Under the pieces are notes generated by a model that saw only the letters and a program-made list of their open reading frames with translations, was not told the origin of the DNA and did no database searches. 27,321 nt of DNA, from positions 1 through 27,321 of the IMG/VR virus record IMGVR_UViG_3300007960_000141. One strand, written 5' to 3'. Both the position numbers and the translations under genes were made by a program. This document shows, in pieces, positions 8,286 to 18,114 of the stretch; within the stretch, counting starts at the first letter, position 1, and each line of letters begins with the position of its first letter. This DNA is from a virus.

Positions 8286-9161
8286 ATGGCATTATTAAAC
8301 GAATCACAAAACGCTTATTATGGCGGGTCTGGCGAAGACTACGGTAGCTATCAGTTTACATCGCTTACCAATATTATTAATGCTTTTGAAGTTGTATATG
8401 TTGGAGAAGGCAAACTAATAAGCAAAGCTTCAAGAAGTGAAATTGCGTTTCATGCTCAAAGAGCTTTACAAGAACTAAGTTTTGATACTCTTAAGTCTGT
8501 TAAGTCTCAAGAGATTGAAGTTCCGTCAAGTTTACAAATGGTGCTTCCTCAAGACTACGTTAACTATGTTAAAATAACTAGAATGGATGCTGATGGTATA
8601 GAAAGAATACTTTATCCAGCTAGACATACTAGCAATCCTACAGCTATATCTCAAGATGCGGATGGAACGTACCAAACTGATGGTACAGATTTAACTTTGC
8701 AAGCAGAATCTGATACATGGACAAATTATAAAAATTTATCACCAAACGAAGTTGATGATGATTCATACGATACTGAATTGTTCGATTTATTACTAGGTCA
8801 AAGATACGGGATATCTCCAGAGCACGCTCAAGTTAACGGTAGCTTTTATATTGATGAAAATGCTGGTAAAATTCATTTTAGTTCTATAAACGCCGGCGGA
8901 ACTGTTATACTAAAGTATATTAGCGATGGTCTTGGGACTGAAGCTGAAATGAGAGTTCATAAGTTCGCCGAAGAAGCTATGTACAAACATATTGCTTATG
9001 CTATAGCTAGTGCTCAAGCAAATATTCCAGAGTATGTAATACAAAGATTTAGAAAAGAAAAAATAGCTTCTACAAGAAAAGCTAAATTAAGACTTTCTAA
9101 CATTAAAATAGAAGAAATAGCTCAAGTTCTTAGAGGTAGTTCTAAACATATTAAACACTAA
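8286..9161 (+). CDS. Probable tail adaptor / connector protein
   Basis: A 291-residue protein 5 bases upstream of the nozzle gene, matching the position of the adaptor gene (T7 gp11-like role) before the nozzle gene in podoviruses. Visible blocks are FEVVYVGEGKLISKASRSEI then FHAQRALQELSFDTL (helical), a beta segment VPSSLQMVLPQDYVNYVKIT, and a C-terminal helical bundle beginning EAEMRVHKFAEEAMYKHI and rich in Lys/Arg (RFRKEKIASTRKAKLRL). This resembles adaptor proteins with an N-terminal helical bundle and a beta insert, but the analogy is by layout, not by a sequence match I could compute. No cysteines. It probably works with the 238-residue protein just upstream, with which it is tightly linked. 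Confidence 0.62.
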   Translation: MALLNESQNAYYGGSGEDYGSYQFTSLTNIINAFEVVYVGEGKLISKASRSEIAFHAQRALQELSFDTLKSVKSQEIEVPSSLQMVLPQDYVNYVKITRMDADGIERILYPARHTSNPTAISQDADGTYQTDGTDLTLQAESDTWTNYKNLSPNEVDDDSYDTELFDLLLGQRYGISPEHAQVNGSFYIDENAGKIHFSSINAGGTVILKYISDGLGTEAEMRVHKFAEEAMYKHIAYAIASAQANIPEYVIQRFRKEKIASTRKAKLRLSNIKIEEIAQVLRGSSKHIKH

Positions 9162-9166
9162 AACTA

Positions 9167-12100
9167 ATGCCAGAGTTAAAAAGAAATTTTCTGAAAGGTA
9201 AAATGAATAAAGACCTTGATGAAAGGTTAGTTCCTAATGGTGAATATAGAGATGCTTTAAACATAGAAATATCTACGTCAGAAAGCTCTAATGTTGGCTC
9301 TGCTCAAACATTAAGAGGGAACTCTAAGATTACCACTTCTTTAAATTTATCTTCAAACGCTATAGCTGTTGGTCATTATGTTGATAATGAAAATTCATTA
9401 ATATATAGCTTTATACATAAAGCAAGTGATTTTGACTCTAATGGTTTAGGCGTTAGATCTGACGCTATCATTGTAACAGATCCAAAAACAAGCATTTCAA
9501 GATTTGTTTTTGTTGATGTTTATGACGTTAGATATATACCAGACGCAATTAGTGATATAACTATAACTGGGATTAGTGGCCAATCAGTTACCGCTGATTC
9601 TGGTATACTTTTTAGTGGACCAATAGGTATTAGAGTTGGAATGAGAGTTCAAGCTATTGACACTAATGGTAATGATTTGTGGGGTATTCAAAATGATGTT
9701 AAAGTAAAAAGAATTAATGTAAACGCTTCATCAATAAAAATCACTGAAGTTAATGGTATAGCTACACCTTATACTGCTCAAAATATATCAGATGAAGTAT
9801 ATATTAAGTTTACTTCTGAAAGAGTATTAAATTTTCAAGCTGGTACAACAGAAGAAGAAAGTAATGTAACTGGATCTAGCGGAGCTAAATACACTCCAAA
9901 TAACAACATAATAACAGGTATAAACATAGTAGATGATTTTCTATTATTTACAGATGGTAGAAATGAGCCTAAAAAAATAAATATAACAAGATTTTTAAAC
10001 AGCGCAGCAAACCTAACCACTCATTCTAAATTAAGATTAATAAATAACGAAAGTATTGTAGATACTTATGAATACGCTGATGAATCTCATATAACTGTCA
10101 TACGTAAAAATCCAACGCTACCGTTATTGATAGAAAACAAATATTCTGAATCTTACGGCGCTACATTCACTCAAGTAACTGGCAATACATCTGGCTTCGC
10201 TAGTTTTTTTGAAGCTAATTTTGCACTGCATGATGGTGCAACCTTGTTAGATACTGGAGATTATTTTTATATAAAAACAATAGCTAATACTAATTATCCA
10301 ACGAATATATTACTAAAATTAGTTGGTAGCAGTTCAGGTACAATTGTTTATGCCTATGTATCTAGTGTTAATCTTGATGGAGATAATGAATATAAATTAA
10401 GGCTAACTTCAACTCCAGAGGGCTATACAACTAGTGAAGGTGCAGAATCATGGACAGTTAGTGTTGTGAATAATTCAGAGTTATACAAAACTTCTTTTGT
10501 TAATTTTACTTATAGATATAAATATACAGACGGAGAGTTATCTTGCTTAGCGCCATATTCTTTACCAGCTTTTTTACCTAGCGTTTACTCCTACAGTCCT
10601 AAAGACGGATTTAATTTAGGAATGGAAAATCAAGTTAGTGAAATTAAAATAAAAGGATTTAATAACTTTAATATACCAAAAGACGTCGTTGGCATTGATA
10701 TAATTATAAAATCTAGCTCTTCAGAAAACCATTACATTATTAGAAGCATAAATAAAGAAGACGAAGAATTTTCTGAAGGTATATACAATGACGGTGTATT
10801 TAATAGTAATTATAGAAGAGGGTCTATAACGTTAACCAGCAAGGCTATAGGTAGAACTTTAGAGTCATCTCAAATAACAAGAATATTCGACAACGTACCC
10901 AGAACTGCTTTAGCGCAAGAGTTTTCAGCGGGTAGATTGCTGTACGGCAATTATTTAGAAGATTATAATTTATCTGCAGCTGGTAAAAAAATAAATCCAA
11001 AAATTGGTATTAATGCTGTTAAAAATAGTAGCGCGTTTTCCGCAACGTATGCTGGTGATTACCTATTTGAAGCTAACGCCAACGCAAGCGATAACAATTC
11101 AGTTGTGTATAACGATGTAGTACCGTGCACGACAGAGTTTGACCCTTCTAATAGCTATGATAATTCTAACTATGTATTTGATGTTCCAGAAGACGGCACA
11201 TATGGCTTTGAAGCTAGCATTGATATTATGGGTTATTTTGACCCTACTGGAGCAGGTAATTCTAATAACTGGGTACCATCGGATTTTTATTTGGCTTTAT
11301 GTGAATCTAACTCTACTGGCTCTGTAATAGGCGACGAATTAATAACCGGTAACATAAATGGTAATACTAACGAGTATGTTTCTTTATACTTGAATGGTGA
11401 GGTTGCTTTAACCTCAACTCAATATGTGTGTTTGGTTCTTAAATTAAATAATACTGTAGATCAATATGACGCTAAAAACGCTCGTTTTCAATGTGTAAGT
11501 AGTCCTTCTACGACTTACACATTAACTACACTAAAAGGAGTTCCATCAATTAAATCGCTGCGAACTTATAAAGTTGGTATAGTATATGCTGATAAATATG
11601 GAAGACAATCAACAGTTGTTGTAGAAGAAAAATCATCTTTATCTTTATCAAAAACATGGGCTCAATACCAAAGTAAACTACAAGTAACAGCTAGACATCT
11701 AGCTCCATACTGGGCTGAAACTTATAAGTTTTTTATAAAAGAGGTTTCAAAGCAATATTATAATCTAATATTAGACGCTGCATTTGATAACAACGATAAC
11801 GAAACAGCGTGGCTAGTATTTAATAGTGCCGATAAAGATAAAGTAAAAATAGGAGATTATTTAATTCAAAAAAAATTACATAATTCTATTTCTCCAGTAA
11901 CGTCTGAAGACGCTAAATGGAAAGTGTTAGATATACAAGGCACAGCAACTAATTTTTCTAATCCTTCGGGCGATAATGCAGGTGATAGTTCATTTTCTAT
12001 AGGAGATAATAATATTACAATATCTAACGCGATAATAAGTCAAGCTTCAGATTTAATAAGTAAGTTTTTTGTTAAAGTAAATTTAGACGCTAACTTTACT

Positions 12101-15100
12101 ACTTATATTGGAAATGATTTTGCTGACTTAGGCTTAATTGGAAATAATAATGGGGCTGCTTTTGAGACAGAGCCAAAAGAAACTTTTGACTTAGATGTGT
12201 TCTATGAAGTATCTAAAGCGTATCCTATTAAACTAACAAATAAAAATGCTTACGAATACATAGAGATAGGATCTAGTGTTAGTTTTTTTAGTTCAGATCC
12301 AGATACAGAAGAATTAGAATTTCTAGTAGATAACTTAATAGATACTTACGGTGGTCAATATGGAAAAGTAATTCGTGTAGATGGAGCTTCATCTTTTCCT
12401 ATAGGATTAGATTGGACTTCGTCTACTCCAAATTCTGCAGTATGCACAATAAAACTAGATCAAAACCTTCCATTTAACTTAATTAGCTCGTATAATATTA
12501 GACTTAAGTTTAAAAGCTTAGATGGTAGTTATGTTACTGCTAAAGTTATTGATTCAGCTTTAGATACCATTAGAGTAATACCATATACACATCCAACGGC
12601 ATTACATCAAGACGTTACTTGCTCTATAGCTTTACCATTCAGTAATTGTTACGCTTTCGGTAATGGAGTTGAATCTGATACTATTCGTGACGACTATAAT
12701 GCTGAATCAATATTTCCTTATGTTCAAACTGGAAAACAAAGTGGATTTAGATTTAGCCTTCCTGACGATGGGTATAAAGAATTAAAAGAGTCTACTAAAA
12801 TTATATATTCAAACATCTACAACGAAGACACTAAAGTAAATAAAATTAATCAATTTTTAGCTGGAGAAAATATAGTTAAGTCTATTAATCCAGAAAATGG
12901 TAGTATTCAAAAATTATTCTCAAGAGATACTGATATAATAATATTTTGCGAGAAAAAAGTTTTAAGAGGTCCAATAAATAAAAACATTCTATACAATGTT
13001 GATGGCACATCTCAATTAGCGGCTACACAAAAAGTAATTGGAGATGTATATCCTTATGCTTCTGGCGATCATGGTATATCAAGAAATCCAGAATCATTCG
13101 CTGTTGACGAGTTTAGAGCTTATTTTGTAGATAAAGCAAGAGGATCTGTTTTAAGATTATCTAATAACGGATTAACAGTTATTAGCGATTATGGAATGAA
13201 TGATTGGTTTAGCGATAAACTTAAGACCGCGCAATCTATAATTGGTAGTTTTGATACAGATAAAAACGAATATAATATTACAGTACACGAAGTAACTAAT
13301 CCTGGTTGGAAAAAGAATGTGTATACTTTAAGTTTCAACGAAGATACTAATGGATGGGCATCGTTTAAATCTTATATAAAAGAGCAAGGGTTTTCTTTAG
13401 ATAATAGATACTACACTTATAAAGCCGGCCATATCTGGGAACATGAAAGTGACACTGTTAATAGGAATAACTTTTACGGCACAGACAATAATTCTACAAT
13501 CACTTTATTATTTAACGATCAACCTGGACTTGTAAAAGAGTTTACAACAATAAATTACGAAGGTACACAATCAAGAATTGTAGAATTTACAAATGAATCT
13601 GGATATGATGACGGTGAATATTATAATGTTTCCGCTAAAACTGGTTGGTACGTTAATAATATAACAACAGATTTGCAAGATGGATCTGTTCCAGAGTTTA
13701 TTGAAAAAGAAAACAAATGGTTTAATTACATACAAGGTAGTTCCACTACTTTTGATAATAGTACTGGATCTGGTACTCTAGACACCAAAGAATTTTCTGT
13801 TCAAGGTTTAGGATTATTACAATCTGATGCTACAATAATAGAAGGTTCTATAAATGATTCTGGAAGTAATTTAATATTTAATAATGCTACAGGTTTGTCT
13901 ACAGTTGGATGGACTACTACAGGATTATCTTTATATGGTGTTTACGCTTTAGATGGAACCCAAGATAATACTTTCACTATAGAACCTCAGCCTGGTTATG
14001 TAGTTTCTGCTAGTGACTTTTACAATGATACCACGTCAATTTATTATAGTGATGTGACTTTTAGTGATACAGGTGTTGCTGGAACTCCTAATAATACAAT
14101 AACCGTAACAATAACATTTATAAATCAAACTCTAGGTAATGAGAATGTTCTTGATTTAGATTTAGATATACAATCCCCAGATCCAACGGCACAAACTTAT
14201 GATGTTTGTTATAGATTTGCAGTCGCGAATGTTTCAAGCGCCAATCAAGGATATAATTTATCAAGTAACCTAGCCGATTGGAGTGTTGATGAGGTTTATA
14301 ATGATTTTTTTGAGCAAAATTATACGCTTAGCGGGCAAGCTAATTATGGCGTGCAACAAGTTTTTAATTTAACGATTTATGCCGAAAATGGTTACTTTTT
14401 TAGTCAGGCACCGGAAGTATCTACAGAAAGTAATACAGCCTCTTATACCGTAAGTTATTCAACTAATACTGAAAATGAAATAATAGAATATAATTATGTT
14501 TTCAGTGATTTAGTTTACTATGATGTAGATATTGCCAACGCTGCTGCAATCTTCGTGATAGGAGGTCAAGTAACAGCTAATTCAGCTACTTTTGAATACG
14601 ATCAATATTATTTAGATAATTCAGCGGTAACAGATTATTTTCTTCCAATAATAAACAACGGTTCAATACCTCAAGTAAGTTTAGATCCAGCTGATACTTG
14701 GATTAGTATTTCTAGTGTATTTCTTGATGGTATATATTTCGATATTGATGCTAATGCTGGCGCTGATAGAGACGCTATAATAACAATGTATGATTCATAT
14801 GATATTGCGCAGTCGGATGCTCAAACAACAACTATAAACCAAGCTACTGCAAGTTTAATTTCTATAGCATCTATTTGGAACCCAGGAGTTTATTATAACG
14901 CTATTCAAACTAATACGTTTATATTAACGTCAAATGGATCGGCTCCTGTTGTTGGTGATTTTTCTATAGCATATACAGACGGATCTGGATGGCTGTCCAT
15001 AGACAGTATAAATGATTTAGGTGACAATCAATATGGCGTTGTTGCTTCGTTTACTGAAAATACATCTGGCGCAGATAGATCCGCTACAGTAACAGTAACG

Positions 15101-16081
15101 CACTCAGATACTGTTACAACTAGCAATGTCGATATTACTCAACTACGTAATTATAACTCATCATTAGATACGATTGACATATATTCAGATTCTGATTGTT
15201 CAGCGTTTACTACGTTTGGATCGGATGTTATTAAAGAAGTTGTAAGTTCTAGTAGTAGTTTTAATATATACGCTAAAAGTAGTAGCGGCTTAGCACCAAC
15301 GGCTATAATACAATACGATAATGTTCTTTCGAACTGGAATAATACAGATGAAAATGTCCCAGAAGTTTTAGTTGGCACACAACAAGAAGGTAATCCTGAT
15401 CTTGAAATACAGCTTAATCAATCAGATCAACAACAAGCATTGACTTGCGGTGGTAATGGATGGGTTTATACTGTGGATGTTTCAGAAAACTATAAACGAA
15501 ATCTTAGAATAGCTCAAGTACATTTCTTTTTTGAAGGTAGTAATTATATATCAAATAATACCGGAACACCTGACGCGACTTTATATGTACGGCAAGAAGG
15601 CATGCACAAAGCATATTTTTACTCTGTAAATAACGTTCTTGTTAACACGTATTCAAGCTTATGGCCAAACGCCTCGTCTGGACAAGAACCGTTATATTGC
15701 CCGGTGGTATCAGTAGATTCTGCAGCAACAACTATTAATGTACAGTTTAAGACTGAGATAAATGAAGCTACAGCGCCAACAATAAAATGGTTTTCGATAT
15801 CACCTCTTTCAGCTGGAGAAAGTTATGATTGGGACACACTATGGAGCGGTTCTGCTTTAATGTACCCAGATACTACTGCCCCGTCGTATGTTAATACTGT
15901 AAGTGAAACTTACAATGATAGCGAAGGTCTTGGCACGTATAGTTTATCATTCGACGCTTACAATGATGCTGGTGGGTCTACGTATAGATCTATAAGATTA
16001 GGTATTTGGCATCCTAGCACCACTGGAGACACAAGACCAAACTTTGAAATAGAAATAAGACAAGATAACGCAGCTTTGTAA
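9167..16081 (+). CDS. Tail nozzle/stabilization protein (T7 gp12-like role) with C-terminal Ig/BACON array
   Basis: A 2304-residue tail protein. The N-terminus (FLKGKMNKDLDERLVPNGEY, then RDALNIEISTSE) is the hallmark, as I recall it, of the 'stabilization' or tail-tube-B-like proteins of crAss-like and marine podoviruses, which form the beta-propeller-rich end of the short tail. That core appears to run to about residue 1520, ending GWYVNNITTDLQDG...KENKWFNYIQG. Beyond it, about 780 residues form an appended array. First come Ig-like stretches around PGYVVSASDF (1609-1618) and NGYFFS (1741-1746). Four BACON-like repeats follow, with anchors W1845/R1868/Q1892, W1942/R1971/Q1992, W2099/Q2143 and W2208/Q2299. 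No signal peptide or transmembrane segment. The array probably contacts surface polysaccharide, making this protein both nozzle and receptor-binding element. It ends one base before the next gene. Confidence 0.78.
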   Translation: MPELKRNFLKGKMNKDLDERLVPNGEYRDALNIEISTSESSNVGSAQTLRGNSKITTSLNLSSNAIAVGHYVDNENSLIYSFIHKASDFDSNGLGVRSDAIIVTDPKTSISRFVFVDVYDVRYIPDAISDITITGISGQSVTADSGILFSGPIGIRVGMRVQAIDTNGNDLWGIQNDVKVKRINVNASSIKITEVNGIATPYTAQNISDEVYIKFTSERVLNFQAGTTEEESNVTGSSGAKYTPNNNIITGINIVDDFLLFTDGRNEPKKINITRFLNSAANLTTHSKLRLINNESIVDTYEYADESHITVIRKNPTLPLLIENKYSESYGATFTQVTGNTSGFASFFEANFALHDGATLLDTGDYFYIKTIANTNYPTNILLKLVGSSSGTIVYAYVSSVNLDGDNEYKLRLTSTPEGYTTSEGAESWTVSVVNNSELYKTSFVNFTYRYKYTDGELSCLAPYSLPAFLPSVYSYSPKDGFNLGMENQVSEIKIKGFNNFNIPKDVVGIDIIIKSSSSENHYIIRSINKEDEEFSEGIYNDGVFNSNYRRGSITLTSKAIGRTLESSQITRIFDNVPRTALAQEFSAGRLLYGNYLEDYNLSAAGKKINPKIGINAVKNSSAFSATYAGDYLFEANANASDNNSVVYNDVVPCTTEFDPSNSYDNSNYVFDVPEDGTYGFEASIDIMGYFDPTGAGNSNNWVPSDFYLALCESNSTGSVIGDELITGNINGNTNEYVSLYLNGEVALTSTQYVCLVLKLNNTVDQYDAKNARFQCVSSPSTTYTLTTLKGVPSIKSLRTYKVGIVYADKYGRQSTVVVEEKSSLSLSKTWAQYQSKLQVTARHLAPYWAETYKFFIKEVSKQYYNLILDAAFDNNDNETAWLVFNSADKDKVKIGDYLIQKKLHNSISPVTSEDAKWKVLDIQGTATNFSNPSGDNAGDSSFSIGDNNITISNAIISQASDLISKFFVKVNLDANFTTYIGNDFADLGLIGNNNGAAFETEPKETFDLDVFYEVSKAYPIKLTNKNAYEYIEIGSSVSFFSSDPDTEELEFLVDNLIDTYGGQYGKVIRVDGASSFPIGLDWTSSTPNSAVCTIKLDQNLPFNLISSYNIRLKFKSLDGSYVTAKVIDSALDTIRVIPYTHPTALHQDVTCSIALPFSNCYAFGNGVESDTIRDDYNAESIFPYVQTGKQSGFRFSLPDDGYKELKESTKIIYSNIYNEDTKVNKINQFLAGENIVKSINPENGSIQKLFSRDTDIIIFCEKKVLRGPINKNILYNVDGTSQLAATQKVIGDVYPYASGDHGISRNPESFAVDEFRAYFVDKARGSVLRLSNNGLTVISDYGMNDWFSDKLKTAQSIIGSFDTDKNEYNITVHEVTNPGWKKNVYTLSFNEDTNGWASFKSYIKEQGFSLDNRYYTYKAGHIWEHESDTVNRNNFYGTDNNSTITLLFNDQPGLVKEFTTINYEGTQSRIVEFTNESGYDDGEYYNVSAKTGWYVNNITTDLQDGSVPEFIEKENKWFNYIQGSSTTFDNSTGSGTLDTKEFSVQGLGLLQSDATIIEGSINDSGSNLIFNNATGLSTVGWTTTGLSLYGVYALDGTQDNTFTIEPQPGYVVSASDFYNDTTSIYYSDVTFSDTGVAGTPNNTITVTITFINQTLGNENVLDLDLDIQSPDPTAQTYDVCYRFAVANVSSANQGYNLSSNLADWSVDEVYNDFFEQNYTLSGQANYGVQQVFNLTIYAENGYFFSQAPEVSTESNTASYTVSYSTNTENEIIEYNYVFSDLVYYDVDIANAAAIFVIGGQVTANSATFEYDQYYLDNSAVTDYFLPIINNGSIPQVSLDPADTWISISSVFLDGIYFDIDANAGADRDAIITMYDSYDIAQSDAQTTTINQATASLISIASIWNPGVYYNAIQTNTFILTSNGSAPVVGDFSIAYTDGSGWLSIDSINDLGDNQYGVVASFTENTSGADRSATVTVTHSDTVTTSNVDITQLRNYNSSLDTIDIYSDSDCSAFTTFGSDVIKEVVSSSSSFNIYAKSSSGLAPTAIIQYDNVLSNWNNTDENVPEVLVGTQQEGNPDLEIQLNQSDQQQALTCGGNGWVYTVDVSENYKRNLRIAQVHFFFEGSNYISNNTGTPDATLYVRQEGMHKAYFYSVNNVLVNTYSSLWPNASSGQEPLYCPVVSVDSAATTINVQFKTEINEATAPTIKWFSISPLSAGESYDWDTLWSGSALMYPDTTAPSYVNTVSETYNDSEGLGTYSLSFDAYNDAGGSTYRSIRLGIWHPSTTGDTRPNFEIEIRQDNAAL
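14633..16063 (+). repeat. Four BACON-like protein repeats encoded in tandem
   Basis: Coding repeat at the 3' end of the nozzle gene. Each unit has a Trp-containing strand (DTWISI, SGWLSI, GNGWVYTV, IKWFSI), a central strand pair, mostly with an Asn/Arg-centred turn (ANAGADRDAI, NTSGADRSATV, SENYKRNLRI), and a final strand ending in Gln (TTINQA, VDITQL, YVRQEG, EIRQDN). The first two are clear. The third and fourth are weaker and lengthened by inserts. BACON domains are known from Bacteroidota proteins and a crAssphage tail protein. Confidence 0.6.
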
Positions 16082-16082
16082 T

Positions 16083-16436
16083 ATGGCAACAATAAATTTA
16101 GAACTAGGTTATAATATTAGTGAATTACTACAAATTGGAGACACGGTGTACGCTTGTACACCTTCTGCTAGTGGAGACTTTTCTTATCAAGAATTAAGCA
16201 ACGCTACAAAACTAGGCACATGCTCTTCAATATCTTCAACTTCAATAGAAGTAGATACTGGAGCTTTAGCGATACCTTTACCAACAGCTAGTGATTTTAT
16301 ATTTTTTAGTAAAGACAATCAAACTAATTTAAGTTCGCTAAAAGGATATTATGCTGAGGTGCAATTTACAAACACATCTAAAACTTACGCAGAGCTATTT
16401 AGCGTTGGTACTCAAGTAGTAGAAAGCAGTAAATAA
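16083..16436 (+). CDS. Small conserved virion-associated protein
   Basis: A 117-residue beta-rich protein starting one base after the nozzle stop. The first half alternates short strands (INLELGYNISELLQIGDTVY). The second ends in a block, LKGYYAEVQFTNTSKTYAEL followed by FSVGTQVVESSK, that I recall from small proteins next to tail genes in marine phages. It has two cysteines and no membrane segment, signal peptide or enzymatic motif. Tight linkage to the nozzle suggests a structural partner such as a tail or capsid decoration, but the function is not known to me. The start ATG is the first in frame after the previous stop and fits the TAATATGGC context used elsewhere here. Confidence 0.65.
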   Translation: MATINLELGYNISELLQIGDTVYACTPSASGDFSYQELSNATKLGTCSSISSTSIEVDTGALAIPLPTASDFIFFSKDNQTNLSSLKGYYAEVQFTNTSKTYAELFSVGTQVVESSK

Positions 16437-16466
16437 GTGTAATTATTAAACAGTAATTAAATAATA

Positions 16467-17096
16467 ATGGCAAATAAAAAAACACCATATAAATTTCTTG
16501 ATCCAATAACTATGATGGCCGTAAACGCTGGTATAAATATACTTGGCGCTGGCGCTAATCTAATAGGTGGATTTTCTGAAAGAAAAAAAGCAAAAAAACA
16601 AGTCGCTGAATATGAACAGCAACTTGCTAAAAGTAGAAGAGCATACGAGCAATTTGATTACGGTAATATAGCTAATCCATACGCTAATATGCAAATAGAC
16701 ACTAGAGCTCAAGAATTAGCTAGCGAACAATATGCTCAATCACAGGCTGATATACTCTCCCAATTAGGTGGAACTGTTAGCGGTAGCGCTGGTGTAGCCG
16801 CGTTAGCTACAGCTATGTCGAGACAAGCTTCTCAGCAAGCCGCAGAAACAAGAGCTACAACGGCCCAACAAGAAATGGCGTTAAAAGAGCAAGCTGCGGC
16901 AACACAATTAACTATAGATACAGCGGCTCAAGAAGCTGAAGCCGAAAGAATAGCTACACTATACGGAATAGACATGGAACAGTTAGCCGGAGCCGAGCAA
17001 AGACTAGGCGCGGCAAACGAAGCTATATATAGTGGTATTGGTGATTTAACTGGTGGTATTGGCGATCTTGCTGGATCAGGAATTTTTAATAAATAA
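16467..17096 (+). CDS. Probable internal virion (ejection) protein
   Basis: A 209-residue Ala/Gln-rich helical protein. Residues about 14-36 (TMMAVNAGINILGAGANLIG) form a glycine-rich hydrophobic helix, followed by a basic patch (SERKKAKKQ). A coiled-coil section leads to NPYANMQID, then a Gly/Ser/Ala-rich hinge (LGGTVSGSAGVAALATAMSR). The rest is long helix ending in a Gly-rich hydrophobic tail (YSGIGDLTGGIGDLAGSGIF). The NPYAN...SGxAALA pattern recurs, in my recollection, in internal or tail-associated proteins of marine phages. Composition and layout fit T7 gp14-type ejection proteins that insert into the cell envelope. It precedes two further probable ejected proteins. No cysteines. A role as minor structural protein without ejection is possible. 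Confidence 0.6.
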   Translation: MANKKTPYKFLDPITMMAVNAGINILGAGANLIGGFSERKKAKKQVAEYEQQLAKSRRAYEQFDYGNIANPYANMQIDTRAQELASEQYAQSQADILSQLGGTVSGSAGVAALATAMSRQASQQAAETRATTAQQEMALKEQAAATQLTIDTAAQEAEAERIATLYGIDMEQLAGAEQRLGAANEAIYSGIGDLTGGIGDLAGSGIFNK

Positions 17097-17100
17097 TACA

Positions 17101-18105
17101 ATGGCAAACGAAAGTTTAATAAAATCAGCAGGAAAATTAGCTAAAGCACAAGCTGAATCAGCTGAAAAAAAGACAGATTTTTCTAAGATAACAGAACCAA
17201 TAACAAAAGCTATAGGTGGTAGAATTAAATTAGCTACAGATACTACAAAATCGTTTTTAAACTCAATGCCAAGCGATTTTAAAGCTGAAAAAGTTCCCGC
17301 TGAATTTCAAACAAAACTTCAAACATTCTTAAAAGAAAACAAAGCTGAATACGCTAGATTAGCTAAAGAAGCTGGTAAGTATGCTAATGATCCGTCTAGT
17401 CAAGAGTACATTAATGCTGTAGAAGGCATGGATAAAATAACAGCTGGATTTGATAGGATTAATAATAGTTTAACTTCACTAGCTAATAAAAGAACGCAAG
17501 AAGCAGAAAATTATGGTGAGCTTTCCCCAGGAGCTACATTTGAAGATCAAGTAAGAAGAGAAGAACTTATTGGTAAAAAATTCTACGACAATATAGAGTT
17601 GAGTTTAGATGGATTATCTTATACTGATGCTTTAGGTAATAAAACTAACACAGACGACTATAATGTATCTCCAGTAACTGACCCAAAGTGGTCAATAGGT
17701 ATACTAGAAACTTTTGAAGATTATTCTGATAAAAAACTTGAGTTTGATGAAGATGGTAATCCTAAAAATATAGAAGCTATGAGCGCGGCGAACAAAATAG
17801 GTAATATACTTCAAGAAAAAGGAGCCGCTGCAGATTTAATTTTTGGAGGTATACCAACTGACACCTCTGGAAAAACAATATACATCGATACGTATTTAAA
17901 AGAAAATCCAGAAATATCTGGAGGTGTTCCGAAGCTAGAAAACGGTGAATTAGATAAAGATAGTCAAGAGTACAAAACTATGATTAATGAAATCAAAAAA
18001 AATCCACCTGTAAAAGAATATACTAAGTTTCTTATGAATACATTAGGCGCTACTACAAGTGATACTAATACTAGTAACTCAGCCGCTGGCGATTTAGACT
18101 ACTAA
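17101..18105 (+). CDS. Probable internal virion/cargo protein, unknown family
   Basis: A 334-residue protein. The start is taken as ATG 17101 (MANESLIKS), 4 bases after the preceding stop and in the AATACAATGGC context used by the other genes. An upstream in-frame ATG at 17053 would add 16 residues and overlap the previous gene by 44 bases, so it is less likely. The N-terminal half is charged and helix-rich with coiled-coil character (KLAKAQAESAEKK, then QTKLQTFLKENKAEYARLAK). The C-terminal half is more acidic and mixed, ending in a Ser/Thr/Asn-rich tail. No cysteine, transmembrane segment or catalytic motif is seen. The place between an ejection-type protein and the giant polyvalent protein suggests a packaged or ejected partner; I do not recognise a family. 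Confidence 0.6.
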   Translation: MANESLIKSAGKLAKAQAESAEKKTDFSKITEPITKAIGGRIKLATDTTKSFLNSMPSDFKAEKVPAEFQTKLQTFLKENKAEYARLAKEAGKYANDPSSQEYINAVEGMDKITAGFDRINNSLTSLANKRTQEAENYGELSPGATFEDQVRREELIGKKFYDNIELSLDGLSYTDALGNKTNTDDYNVSPVTDPKWSIGILETFEDYSDKKLEFDEDGNPKNIEAMSAANKIGNILQEKGAAADLIFGGIPTDTSGKTIYIDTYLKENPEISGGVPKLENGELDKDSQEYKTMINEIKKNPPVKEYTKFLMNTLGATTSDTNTSNSAAGDLDY

Positions 18106-18114
18106 TACAATAAC

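Noticed and set aside
16145-16162. Perfect 7-bp inverted repeat GGTGTAC/GTACACC with a GCTT loop.
   Set aside because: It lies within the 117-residue gene, is short, has no T-run and is not near a gene boundary; likely chance.
17053-17100. Upstream ATG extending the 334-residue protein by 16 residues.
   Set aside because: It would overlap the previous gene by 44 bases in a module otherwise without overlaps. The ATG at 17101 has the standard AATACAATGGC context.
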